A stretch of 64,000 bases of DNA, from positions 27,774 through 91,773 of the forward strand of contig JBKBNI010000009.1 of assembly GCA_046295455.1 (NCBI GenBank), read 5' to 3'. Under the pieces are notes generated by a model. It was not told the DNA's origin. It was given only the letters and a program-made list of their open reading frames with translations, and searched no databases. The first letter of the stretch is position 1. Each line of letters opens with the position of its first letter. This DNA is from Thermaurantimonas sp046295455. GTDB lineage: Bacteria > Bacteroidota > Bacteroidia > Flavobacteriales > Schleiferiaceae. Shown in pieces: positions 43,119 through 51,599 of the stretch. A program made the position numbers and the translations under genes.

Positions 43119-45084
43119 AATCACATTTTCTTTTATTTTAGGGCTGCTGACTTCAAGAGTGTGTGCACTGCATGAATTTTTAGCGTATTGGATAGGTACT
43201 TTAATCCTGATTCTCTTCCTTTACATATTTAACAGACAAAACAGGGGCCTTTGGGGATTTTTTTCTTTTTATGTATTGGGAATAATTTTATATTCAATCG
43301 AATTTCAGAAAATAGTCAAATACAGAGGTGATTTCTCTGGCTTATCCGTTGTTAAAATTGAACGAATTCTCAAGAAGAAAGAAACCGATATTCATCTTAA
43401 AGGATTGATAGTAGATTCTATTGGCTATCCCTTGTTTAGAGCCGTTCTTTATCTTCCAAAAGATAGCCTTACAGATGGTATTTTACCCGGAGATCTATTG
43501 ATGTGTTCCGGTACTTTTACGCCGGTCAGGGATGTGAAAATTCCATATGCATTTTCACCTGCGAAATACTTTGTGAGTAAGGGGATCACCCATCAGTCAT
43601 ATATCCGTACTACATCGATTATCAAACACGAAAAGAGAGAGCATTTTAATCTTTTCAGAATTGCATGGATGATAAATAGAACAATGGTAGATGTCATACA
43701 GAAATGGCCCGGTGCTCCGAAAGATAAAGAAGTATTAATCGCACTGCTTACAGGCACCAAAGACTATCTGAGTGAATCCACCCGAACGGTGTATTCCGAT
43801 ACCGGTATTATACACGTCCTGGCCGTATCAGGTCTGCACACCGGATTGATTTATTTGCTTGTATCTTATTTTTTATCGTTCTTTTTCGGGAGCCATTATC
43901 GAATATTTCAAGCAATATTTGTGATAGGTTCTTTATGGTTTTATGCTCTATTTACGGGACTCACCCCTTCAGTGATCAGAGCTGCTACAATGTTTACTTT
44001 CATTCAGACCGGATTGGCTTTAAGGCGAAAAACAGGTATATATCACTCACTGTGTCTGTCTGCACTGGTGATATTATCCTGTTCTCCTTTTATGCTTTAT
44101 GATATTGGTTTCCAATTGAGTTACTCAGCAGTTTTTGGCATTGTAACAATTTCTAGATTTATAAACAAATTACTTGATTTCTCCTCACAAATTTTGTTAA
44201 AGAAAATCAGTGAACTTGTATCAGTATCAGTGGCAGCTCAAGTGTTTACGATGCCATTTACGATATATTATTTTTCAAAATTTCCTACCTGGTTTTTTCT
44301 CGCTAATATTTATGCAATTCCTTTAGTGACACTAGCTTTATTTATAGGTTTTCCTACTGCCGTATTGTCTATTTTTCTGCCGCAAATTCATATTTTAGGT
44401 ATCCTTCCCTCGTTGATCATTCGATTAAATAACTATTTAACAGAATGTATCCAAAGTGCTCCTCTATCTACTATTACGGACATATATATTTCAGATGTTC
44501 AATTCCTGCTCTGTATGGCCTTCACTATTCTCTGTTCGATTGGATGGGTCTATCGAAAAAAAATATATCTTTTTACGAGTCTGATATTGGTAGTGCTTTT
44601 TCTGATACATTCAGTAGTGCATTCGTTTAATTTGTCAAAAAATGTACTGAGAGTCGAATTGTATTCAGTACACAATGCCCCAGTGGTTTTGTTGTATGTG
44701 GGATCAGGTTTTGGAGCCATTGTATATACTAAAGATCAGTCCTATCGTGACAAAATCTCTTTCTCTTTATCAAAATATTTAAAATCAAAAGCACTCGATG
44801 AATCGCAAATTGAATGGATACAAAATCCTCATGAAATAGGCATAAAGTTCAATGGCCACCGTACGCTTCTGGTACAGTTTAATCCGAATTATTTTGGCAA
44901 AAAGCCTAAACTGGGTTTTTACCAAGCCGATCCAACTATGGAAGCAAAGGTCTGTATTGTAAAGCAGGACGGAGAGCGAATTTTTTTAAATCGTGACGGT
45001 GATCGGATTTTTATACCGGGAGTTTCCGTAGATAACTCTCATAATGTGATGCATCAAAGTGCGGTTTTCGATGGGTCGCTGTAA
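43060..45084 (+). CDS. comEC: ComEC/Rec2-family DNA-uptake channel protein
   Basis: A 674-residue membrane protein of the ComEC/Rec2 family, which moves single-stranded DNA through the inner membrane during transformation. About ten hydrophobic segments are seen. The Competence domain starts GTKDYLSESTRTVYSDTGIIH and has HVLAVSGLHTGLIYLL and FTGLTPSVIRAA, the conserved motifs. The C-terminal part (from about residue 560) lacks the HxHxDH motif of the metallo-beta-lactamase domain of Bacillus ComEC, as is common in this phylum. The start is TTG at 43060, inside the preceding gene. It is convergent with and overlaps the receiver gene by 99 bases. Other competence genes are absent here. Confidence 0.92.
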   Translation: MKASIATDSYIPRPHHWLFKITFSFILGLLTSRVCALHEFLAYWIGTLILILFLYIFNRQNRGLWGFFSFYVLGIILYSIEFQKIVKYRGDFSGLSVVKIERILKKKETDIHLKGLIVDSIGYPLFRAVLYLPKDSLTDGILPGDLLMCSGTFTPVRDVKIPYAFSPAKYFVSKGITHQSYIRTTSIIKHEKREHFNLFRIAWMINRTMVDVIQKWPGAPKDKEVLIALLTGTKDYLSESTRTVYSDTGIIHVLAVSGLHTGLIYLLVSYFLSFFFGSHYRIFQAIFVIGSLWFYALFTGLTPSVIRAATMFTFIQTGLALRRKTGIYHSLCLSALVILSCSPFMLYDIGFQLSYSAVFGIVTISRFINKLLDFSSQILLKKISELVSVSVAAQVFTMPFTIYYFSKFPTWFFLANIYAIPLVTLALFIGFPTAVLSIFLPQIHILGILPSLIIRLNNYLTECIQSAPLSTITDIYISDVQFLLCMAFTILCSIGWVYRKKIYLFTSLILVVLFLIHSVVHSFNLSKNVLRVELYSVHNAPVVLLYVGSGFGAIVYTKDQSYRDKISFSLSKYLKSKALDESQIEWIQNPHEIGIKFNGHRTLLVQFNPNYFGKKPKLGFYQADPTMEAKVCIVKQDGERIFLNRDGDRIFIPGVSVDNSHNVMHQSAVFDGSL

Positions 45085-45414
45085 TAATACATTGATCCCA
45101 TGGTAGATAGCTCTGCCGCGGTAATCCTTCGTCGAGAGACCAATCACAGGTATATCTGATTTAATTTCTTTTCTGATAGTATCAATAATTTCGAATGAGG
45201 AAGGATTTTTATTCTCCATGTCCAAAAGAAGCAATTCATAGGAGTGACTTTTTATTTTTTGGTATAGCTCTTCAGAATTGCGGATGATTTCAGGTTGTAA
45301 ATCGTTGTTTTCCAGAATGATTTTAAGAAGAAGTTGATTTACTTCGTCATTCTCAAAAATCAATACTTTGTTACCGGACAAGGTGTTGGGATTTTCGATT
45401 TCGTGTTGTACCAT
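44986..45414 (-). CDS. Stand-alone atypical receiver (response-regulator-like) protein
   Basis: A 142-residue protein with a receiver fold from about residue 16 to 130. VLIFENDEVNQLLLKIILE is strand 1/helix 1, and LLLLDMENKN gives phosphoacceptor Asp65. However, the acidic pair that binds Mg is Glu21/Asn22, and the conserved Lys is replaced by Arg113 (LLQRPIEN). Ser94 is in place of Thr/Ser. So it may still be phosphorylated or may work without it. No output domain is present. The first 15 residues are a polar tail. It is convergent with comEC; their 3' ends overlap by 99 bases, with both frames credible. Confidence 0.6.
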   Translation of the reverse strand: MVQHEIENPNTLSGNKVLIFENDEVNQLLLKIILENNDLQPEIIRNSEELYQKIKSHSYELLLLDMENKNPSSFEIIDTIRKEIKSDIPVIGLSTKDYRGRAIYHGINVLLQRPIENRTLMHHIMRVIYGNSRYKNPITVTI

Positions 45415-45515
45415 AGTAAGTGTATTTTACACACTAACGCAAAGTTCGCTAATCTCTTCAAATTTTAATGTATTAAACAGTTAAATTTCGATTTTGATTT
45501 CAGAATCAATTTAAT

Positions 45516-46958
45516 TTGTCTGTAAAAAATCAGTTGAAAATCGATCGAATACCATTAATCACTGCGCTGACTCCTGTTGCGGTATTGATTATATTGCTGT
45601 CTATCAATGTTTTATTTGTAAGTGGAGACGACGCCTTAAGTGGAAGCAATCAAATAATACTGATCTTTTGTACATTTTTGACATTTGGACTGGCGCATCG
45701 CTTTGAAGTCACCTGGTCTGAGATAATGGATAAAATCGCAATAAACATTCAACAGAGCAGCCCGGCCATTTTTATTTTATTGTTGATTGGTTCGCTGGCG
45801 GCTATTTGGACCTTCAGTGGTATTGTACCTACTATGATTTTTTATGGTTTAAAAATTTTATCTCCGGGTTTTTTTCTTCCGCTTGCGGTCGTTGTGTCGT
45901 CTGTTGTTTCGCTATCTACTGGTAGCTCATGGAGCACCACAGCTACTGTAGGAATTGCATTGATGGGCATAGGCAACTCCCTGGGCATTAACCCTGCAAT
46001 CACAGCGGGTGCCATTCTGACCGGCGCTTATTTCGGCGACAAGATGAGTCCTTTGTCCGACACGACCAACCTCGCACCAGCTGTGGCCGGTACAGATCTG
46101 GCCACACATATACGATATATGACCATCACTACTTTTCCAAGTTATGGACTTTCCCTTGCTGCTTTTTCTATTATTTCAATTTTCCATACCAGGAAAACCT
46201 CAGAGGATGATATATCCAATCAGATGCTCACTGCGCTTACAGAATCCTTTCATATATCAGGTTGGTTGCTGCTCATACCCGGCCTTGTGATAGTACTGAT
46301 AGCGAAGAGGTTTCCCAGTATCCCTGCAATATTTGTCGGAATTTTGGGAGGTCTGCTTGTGAGTTTGATTTTTCAGCGCGGACACCAGTTGAGCGAATTA
46401 AACGCGATCGAACAGACTAAAACACTCATACGGGTACTGACTGTCAAACATGAAATTACAACGGGAATGTCGGAGCTGGATGATCTGCTCACCACCGGCG
46501 GAATGGCCGGTATGCTCAATACGGTCTGGCTCATTCTATCGGCCATGTGTTTTGGCGGGGCCATGGAGGCCAGCGGATTTCTGGCAAGGATCACAAATGC
46601 CATAATGTCATTTGCAAGATCTGAATTTTCGCTGTTTGCTGCTACGGTAGGCACCACTCTGTTTGTAAATGTGAGTGCCAGCGATCAGTATTTATCGTTG
46701 GTTATTCCCGGCAAGATGTATTCGAAGGCATTTAGAGACAAAGGTTTGACTCCTGAGAATCTGAGTCGCACCCTGGAGGATAGCGGTACAGTCACCTCCG
46801 TATTAATACCCTGGAATACATGTGGCGCCTATCATTCAGGAGTTTTGGGAGTTGCAACGACTACCTACATACCTTTTGCATTATTTAGCTTGATCAGCCC
46901 GCTCATGACGCTGGTTGTAGCAGCATTGGGCTATAAAATCAGCAGATTGAAAACCTAG
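45516..46958 (+). CDS. nhaC: NhaC-family Na+/H+ antiporter
   Basis: A 480-residue antiporter with about eleven hydrophobic segments. GTVPTMIFYGLKILSP-type motifs (here SGIVPTMIFYGLKI), SLSTGSSWSTTATVGIALM, and LTGAYFGDKMSPLSDTTNLA match NhaC and related Arc- or MleN-type carriers, with the Asp and Ser residues that bind sodium. It exchanges Na+ (or malate/lactate in the MleN subgroup) for H+ across the inner membrane; the subgroup is not certain. The start is TTG at 45516, as no nearer ATG exists. It ends in a convergent, hairpin-rich intergenic region with ruvB. Confidence 0.88.
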   Translation: MSVKNQLKIDRIPLITALTPVAVLIILLSINVLFVSGDDALSGSNQIILIFCTFLTFGLAHRFEVTWSEIMDKIAINIQQSSPAIFILLLIGSLAAIWTFSGIVPTMIFYGLKILSPGFFLPLAVVVSSVVSLSTGSSWSTTATVGIALMGIGNSLGINPAITAGAILTGAYFGDKMSPLSDTTNLAPAVAGTDLATHIRYMTITTFPSYGLSLAAFSIISIFHTRKTSEDDISNQMLTALTESFHISGWLLLIPGLVIVLIAKRFPSIPAIFVGILGGLLVSLIFQRGHQLSELNAIEQTKTLIRVLTVKHEITTGMSELDDLLTTGGMAGMLNTVWLILSAMCFGGAMEASGFLARITNAIMSFARSEFSLFAATVGTTLFVNVSASDQYLSLVIPGKMYSKAFRDKGLTPENLSRTLEDSGTVTSVLIPWNTCGAYHSGVLGVATTTYIPFALFSLISPLMTLVVAALGYKISRLKT

Positions 46959-47348
46959 TTTGCTTTTTTTAAAAGACCGGTCAGGAGTTGACTTTTTTAC
47001 AAAAAAATATTCAGATGAAGGGTTTTCATAAAACGATGGTTTTCAGTGGTATTCCCGGGTTATAAAAAATTTGTATTCCAATCCCGCTGTGTACATTGCG
47101 CCAAGCCGGGGACCCGGGTAAGAGAATGTACTCACCAGCAGATTCCGGTTGAAAAACCGATGCGCACTTTATCTCTTTTGTGATGGGTTGACTTTTTAGT
47201 CCGGGTATGACACCCGGTCGTTCTGGTGCCGAAAGCACCACATACTTCTGACCACTTTGGAATCAACGAACGAAGTGAAATCAACATCCACCTGCATAAT
47301 CATGTGTAAGGTCTGATACAGCCTATGTGCAATCAGATACCTCTACCG
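46959..47348. other. Convergent intergenic region with three strong hairpins and no evident gene
   Basis: This 390-base stretch lies between the 3' ends of nhaC and ruvB. Three perfect hairpins lie within 95 bases: CGGTT/AACCG closing a GAAA tetraloop (47146-47159), CCGGGT/ACCCGG with a 5-base loop (47201-47217), and TGGTGC/GCACCA with loop CGAAA (47224-47240). CCGGG pairs also occur at 47106-47118, and CCGGGTWA-like strings recur three times (near 47055, 47114 and 47201). The 71-codon frame inside (minus strand) is of unlikely composition. A structured RNA, a REP-like element or a relic are all possible. Confidence 0.5.
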
Positions 47349-48389
47349 TCAGACATTATCTAAATCGAAAAGCAAAGAAAGGTTGGAGCCGGGGGGGGTT
47401 TTACCTAAATGCCTGAATGCTCTGTCCATTGCGATCCGCCCGCGGCTTGTGCGGGCAATAAAACCCTCTTGTATCAGGTAGGGTTCATAGACTTCTTCGA
47501 TTGTGCCGGCTTGTTCGCCCACGGCGGTGGCAAGGGTATTGATTCCGACTGGACCTCCGTTAAATTTTTCGACGATGGCCGATAAGATGCGGTTGTCCAT
47601 TTCATCGAGACCGTTTTCATCAACCTGCAAAGCGTTGAGGGCATAGCGTGTAATTTCAATCTTAATGTTTCCGTCGCCTTTAATCTGTGCAAAATCTCTA
47701 ACCCTACGCAGGAGGGCATTGGCGATCCGGGGTGTCCCTCGCGAGCGACGGGCAATTTCTACTGCAGCATCGGGCTGAATAGATACGCCAAGTATGTGAG
47801 CACTTCGCTCTACGATGGTCGAAAGAAGTTCAGTAGAATAGTACTGCAGTCGGGAGTTGATACCGAATCGTGCGCGAAGAGGACTGGTAAGAAGGCCGCT
47901 GCGCGTGGTAGCTCCGATGAGTGTAAAAGGATTAATCTGAATCTGAATGCTGCGAGCTGCCGGCCCTGAATCGATCATGATATCTATTTTAAAATCCTCC
48001 ATTGCCGAATACAGGTATTCTTCCACAACAGGCGACAGACGGTGAATTTCGTCGATAAAGAGGACATCTCGCTCTTCAAGGCCTGTCAGTAGCCCGGCAA
48101 GGTCTCCGGGCTTATCGAGTACAGGGCCTGAGGTAATTTTAATATTTACTTTCAACTCATTTGCAATGATGTTGGCCAGAGTTGTTTTGCCAAGTCCCGG
48201 AGGACCGTGTAGCAGGATATGGTCAAGTGCTTCTCCGCGTTGATTTGCGGCAGCTACAAAGACCTTCAGATTTTCGACCACGGCATCCTGACCGGCAAAG
48301 TCATCGAATGTGGCCGGCCGAAGTTTGCGCTCAATTTCCAGTTCTTCGGCAGCGAAGCGGTTGCGTTCTGGGTTGAGATTGGGATTCAT
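47349..48389 (-). CDS. ruvB: Holliday junction branch migration ATPase RuvB
   Basis: RuvB (346 residues) is the hexameric AAA+ motor that drives branch migration with RuvA. RPATFDDFAGQDAVVENL, Walker A GPPGLGKT at residues 62-69, Walker B DVLFIDEIHRL, sensor I GATTRSGLLTSPLRARFG and the C-terminal winged-helix segment YLIQEGFIARTSRGR are intact. A short Leu/Asp tail ends the protein. ruvA and ruvC are not in the window. The start overlaps the stop of the M16 peptidase gene by 4 bases. A run of eight G on the plus strand near 47394 encodes the Pro-Pro in the tail. Confidence 0.97.
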   Translation of the reverse strand: MNPNLNPERNRFAAEELEIERKLRPATFDDFAGQDAVVENLKVFVAAANQRGEALDHILLHGPPGLGKTTLANIIANELKVNIKITSGPVLDKPGDLAGLLTGLEERDVLFIDEIHRLSPVVEEYLYSAMEDFKIDIMIDSGPAARSIQIQINPFTLIGATTRSGLLTSPLRARFGINSRLQYYSTELLSTIVERSAHILGVSIQPDAAVEIARRSRGTPRIANALLRRVRDFAQIKGDGNIKIEITRYALNALQVDENGLDEMDNRILSAIVEKFNGGPVGINTLATAVGEQAGTIEEVYEPYLIQEGFIARTSRGRIAMDRAFRHLGKTPPGSNLSLLFDLDNV

Positions 48390-49645
48390 ACCGACTCAAA
48401 GATAAGGGTTGAGAGGTTGTCAGGATTCAGATATCTGCAGGCTGCCTCCTGGATATCTAATGCACTGATTTCTGAAAGTTTTTGCCAGATGTATTCCGGG
48501 CTTTCCGTTTTTTGAAAGAGCTCATAGGATCTTGCAGCATTGATGATATGGTTGAGAGCGTTGTCTTGTTGGATCAGGTAATGCCCCATAAACTGAATAC
48601 GCGCCTTCATCAGTTTTCGGTCGGGGAGTGAACGGTCCATGAGCTTTTGTAACTCATTGTTGATTAGCTTAAAGACTTTTTTCATTGAATCTTTATCCGT
48701 TCCGAAATAGATACCCATAAAAGCACAGTCGGAATATGGGTTAAAAAATGACTCAAGCTCATAGGTCAGGCCATATTTTTCGCGTATGTTGAGATTTAAA
48801 ATATTGTTGAGTGTAGGGCCACCCAGCAGATGATTGAGCAAGGCTAAGGTGGGATAGTCCGGATGGTGCACGCCGGGTGTGAGGGTACCCATGGCAGCAA
48901 TGCATTGGTTTTTGGGATGTTGGCGTACGATGTGGAAGGGTTGAAAGACCGGTGGCTCGGTATTGCGGCAGGATGAACTAGTGACCGACTTCCCGGCCGA
49001 CAGGACATCAATCCATCCGGCTACAACGTCCGGTTTTACCTGACCGGAATAGAAAAATATCATTCGATCCGGATTGTAGAGTTCCGATGTAAACCGGACA
49101 AAATGCTCCCTTCCGAAAGAGCTGACCGACTCGGGTGTGCCCAGAATATTTCTGCCGATGGGATGTCCACCGGTGATCAATTCATCAAATTCGTCCAGAA
49201 GTGCATCGGTGGGTGAATCCCTGTACGAATGTATTTCGTCTGTAATGACTTCTGCTTCCTTTTTGATTTCCTTCTCGGGAAATGTGGATTCGAAGACAAT
49301 TTCAAAGAGCAGCTCTATGGTTTTCCGGGAATTTTGACGAAAGCTGGTCGCATGAACAATGGTGTTTTCACGACTGGTGTAGGCATTGAGTTCTCCTCCC
49401 ATGTCGTCGATTCTGGACAGAATATACCTTGCCGTATGACGAAGGGTACCTTTAAAAATCATGTGCTCGGTAAAGTGAGCGAGGCCACTTTCATCCGGCA
49501 GCTCATGGCGGGTTCCGGCTTTGATAAGGAATCCGCAGTGAGCGAGTGGAGACTTGTTGTACCGATGAACCAAAGTCATGCCGTTAGACAGCGGCAGAAC
49601 ACACAAGTCCATTTTTTTATTATTCACAACATTTAACAAGATCAT
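48386..49645 (-). CDS. M16-family zinc peptidase
   Basis: A 419-residue peptidase of the pitrilysin/mitochondrial-processing family. The inverted zinc motif HFTEH (HxxEH, residues 57-61) is in GLAHFTEHMIFKGT, and the further Glu ligand region follows ELNAYTSRENTIVHATSF. The second, non-catalytic half contains IREKYGLTYELESFFNPYSD. At 419 residues it is a single-unit (MPP-beta-like) enzyme. Substrates are small peptides or extended protein segments. The ATG at 49645 is used; ATG at 49612 (MDLCVLPLS) is equally plausible. It sits between a cyclase gene (14-base gap) and ruvB (4-base overlap). Confidence 0.92.
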   Translation of the reverse strand: MILLNVVNNKKMDLCVLPLSNGMTLVHRYNKSPLAHCGFLIKAGTRHELPDESGLAHFTEHMIFKGTLRHTARYILSRIDDMGGELNAYTSRENTIVHATSFRQNSRKTIELLFEIVFESTFPEKEIKKEAEVITDEIHSYRDSPTDALLDEFDELITGGHPIGRNILGTPESVSSFGREHFVRFTSELYNPDRMIFFYSGQVKPDVVAGWIDVLSAGKSVTSSSCRNTEPPVFQPFHIVRQHPKNQCIAAMGTLTPGVHHPDYPTLALLNHLLGGPTLNNILNLNIREKYGLTYELESFFNPYSDCAFMGIYFGTDKDSMKKVFKLINNELQKLMDRSLPDRKLMKARIQFMGHYLIQQDNALNHIINAARSYELFQKTESPEYIWQKLSEISALDIQEAACRYLNPDNLSTLIFESV

Positions 49646-49659
49646 TTCTGGAATCAGAC

Positions 49660-50394
49660 TTAGAGTGATACGTAGGGAATAAGAAATATACGCGCCGGGA
49701 CGGCGTCTGTGTTCATAGACGGATGCTGAATGTGGAGAGCGTACTCTCCGTCGGTAATTATATTCGGAATGTACAGAAATTCACCTATCAGCGCAGCATT
49801 TGCATTGTCGGATTTTTGGTTATCCCAAAACTGGCGATGCGCTGCCAATGCCCCATCGTCGCGTTCGGGATCTACAGAGGGAAGATCGATCAGCAAGATG
49901 GAAATACCGGATTGAGCAAGATGTGCCGCATCTGAGGGTTTAAGGTATGGAGGGTGGGTATCTGAGTAGTTAAACGTGTATTTCGCGTCATCATTAGGCA
50001 TCGTGCGAAGCACTACAGACGATATACCATCGGGAAGGTTTTGCCAAAGTGCCGACAGGTCGAGAGCGCGATCCGGCAGCGGGCTGCAGGTGTAGAGGTA
50101 GCTTTTGTAAAAGAGCTGATGCACAACCGGTTGAGCAGCACGGGTATGGTCAATGTGCCAAGATGTCTCGATATGTGTGCCGTGAGCATGGGGATTGATT
50201 CTAAGGTTGTAAAAGTTAACACTCCCGCCCAATTCTGTAGATCCTGTCCAGTTTGGAAGCCTTACCGGTTCCCGAACCGGCGGACCAATATACCAGGCCC
50301 TTTCGGTACGCATCGAAAAGTCGATCGGTAGACTGATTTCAGACATTTTTTCTATATCCAAAGGTCTTCCGTCGAGATATACAGACAAGCTCAT
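49660..50394 (-). CDS. Cyclase-family (kynurenine-formamidase-like) hydrolase
   Basis: A 244-residue enzyme of the metal-dependent cyclase family (PF04199). The hallmark is NPHAHGTHIETSWHID, in which the HxGTHxD-type motif is HAHGTHIE with Glu in the last position. ILLIDLPSVDPERD is a second conserved motif. Family members hydrolyse cyclic or formyl amides, such as kynurenine formamidase KynB; the exact substrate cannot be told and no tryptophan-catabolic genes are adjacent. It is transcribed on the minus strand ahead of the M16 peptidase. Confidence 0.82.
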   Translation of the reverse strand: MSLSVYLDGRPLDIEKMSEISLPIDFSMRTERAWYIGPPVREPVRLPNWTGSTELGGSVNFYNLRINPHAHGTHIETSWHIDHTRAAQPVVHQLFYKSYLYTCSPLPDRALDLSALWQNLPDGISSVVLRTMPNDDAKYTFNYSDTHPPYLKPSDAAHLAQSGISILLIDLPSVDPERDDGALAAHRQFWDNQKSDNANAALIGEFLYIPNIITDGEYALHIQHPSMNTDAVPARIFLIPYVSL

Positions 50395-50467
50395 AGAGAT
50401 TTACAGTGAGCAACAAAGGTATTCAATTATCCACGTGAGGGCTCCGACGAGATATACCACAGATACC

Positions 50468-51154
50468 TTATCGGAGTTCGGGCATGATGCTCAGTACATA
50501 ATTATCAATGACTTTGAGGGATTTTGCGGTTTCAGCTCCCGGAAAACCATTGATGTCGTCGTAGGAGACCATCATCCGGTAAGCCCATAGAAAGAGATCA
50601 GCCAGTGGCTTGTAAGACCAATGCCATTTCTCTTCGAAATATCCGCTGTTTCGAATGCTGTCAATAGCTGTGTAGGGTTGAAAAAAACCATACTTCCAGG
50701 AGTTGTTGCGCAGCCAGGTGTATACCCGTTGTCCGACAGGGGTGTTGAAGTACTCGGGGTCAACGGAATTTAAGTCGAAGTCGGTGCCCCAATGATGGCG
50801 GGAAGTGCCGGGCATACTCGAGTAGTTCATAATCCGGCTGGCACGGTCGATGGGCGTACCGGTAAGTTTGTGGTACTTATTTTCCCATATGGCTTTTTGA
50901 CGTGAATAATTACGTGTGGAGGAAACAATTGTGAGCCGAATGCCATCCTTCTGCGCAGCATCCGCCATTATGTAAAAAGCTTCTGCCACTTCACGTCTGA
51001 GATAGTGTGCGTTATGACTGGCGTATTCAGACTTAATACGCACGAAGTCAGGATGATTCTCTGGATGGAAGCGTCCTAAGATTTCATCTTTTGTAAACTG
51101 ACTTTTTACAGTGAAAGTAAATAATAATACTATATGAGGAAGAATCATTCTCAT
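50468..51154 (-). CDS. VanY-type D-Ala-D-Ala carboxypeptidase-like protein
   Basis: A 228-residue exported M15B peptidase. Signal MRMILPHIVLLFTFTVKS is followed by the catalytic domain: LTIVSSTRNYSRQKAIWENK, SRHHWGTDFDL (zinc His and Asp) and EEKWHWSYKP (the last Glu and His ligand). VanY-type enzymes remove the terminal D-Ala from peptidoglycan stems in the periplasm. Function here is likely wall trimming, not antibiotic resistance. It sits alone between the cyclase and the small Lacal_2735-like gene. Confidence 0.85.
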   Translation of the reverse strand: MRMILPHIVLLFTFTVKSQFTKDEILGRFHPENHPDFVRIKSEYASHNAHYLRREVAEAFYIMADAAQKDGIRLTIVSSTRNYSRQKAIWENKYHKLTGTPIDRASRIMNYSSMPGTSRHHWGTDFDLNSVDPEYFNTPVGQRVYTWLRNNSWKYGFFQPYTAIDSIRNSGYFEEKWHWSYKPLADLFLWAYRMMVSYDDINGFPGAETAKSLKVIDNYVLSIMPELR

Positions 51155-51222
51155 AACAGAAAATTTACTCTCAAATAAGAGTCTGATTCTGCATATTTAA
51201 GATAAGGACAGAATTGATTTAT

Positions 51223-51417
51223 TCAGATAAGAGTGTTAATTTTATTTTCCTGTTTAAATCTATCTATTTCATCGCTGATTTTCTTCGCTTCTTCAAGCAA
51301 TTTCTTACTTCGCTCCTTATCGGTTTTTTCAAAATGAAAGGCTTCAATTCGCAGATTTTCGTATTTTTCGTATAGCTTTTCCAATGTTTTTTTCTTTCTA
51401 AAAATATTCAGTAGCAT
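51223..51417 (-). CDS. Lacal_2735-type small helical protein
   Basis: A 64-residue charged protein. MLLNIFRKKKTLEKLYEKYENL and RSKKLLEEAKKISDEIDRF match the Lacal_2735 family (DUF6435), small helical-hairpin proteins of Bacteroidota and some marine proteobacteria. No function is known. It is likely a coiled-coil dimer. It starts with ATG and has an AT-rich upstream region of about 180 bases shared with the divergent mutA gene. Confidence 0.75.
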   Translation of the reverse strand: MLLNIFRKKKTLEKLYEKYENLRIEAFHFEKTDKERSKKLLEEAKKISDEIDRFKQENKINTLI

Positions 51418-51599
51418 ATTGAGCAGAGTTTACACAAAGTTATTTTCAACTGCCTGATCAATTCGAATTCTTTTGAAAAAAAAATCGGTAGCTCTGTGAT
51501 GAATATATATGGTTTGGTAATGGATCGGACATTTAAAAAAAGGCAAATCTGGTGACAACATTGCGTACTTTAGCAACGTCTTTTTTTTTAGCAAGCCGT

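Noticed and set aside
47026..47241. 71-codon minus-strand frame in the nhaC-ruvB gap
   Set aside because: The composition is not protein-like and it overlaps the palindromic hairpin arms, whose symmetry explains the frame better.
50468..51154. VanY-like protein as a vancomycin resistance gene
   Set aside because: No vanHAX or sensor genes are nearby, and Gram-negative outer membranes exclude the drug. A wall-trimming peptidase is the better call.
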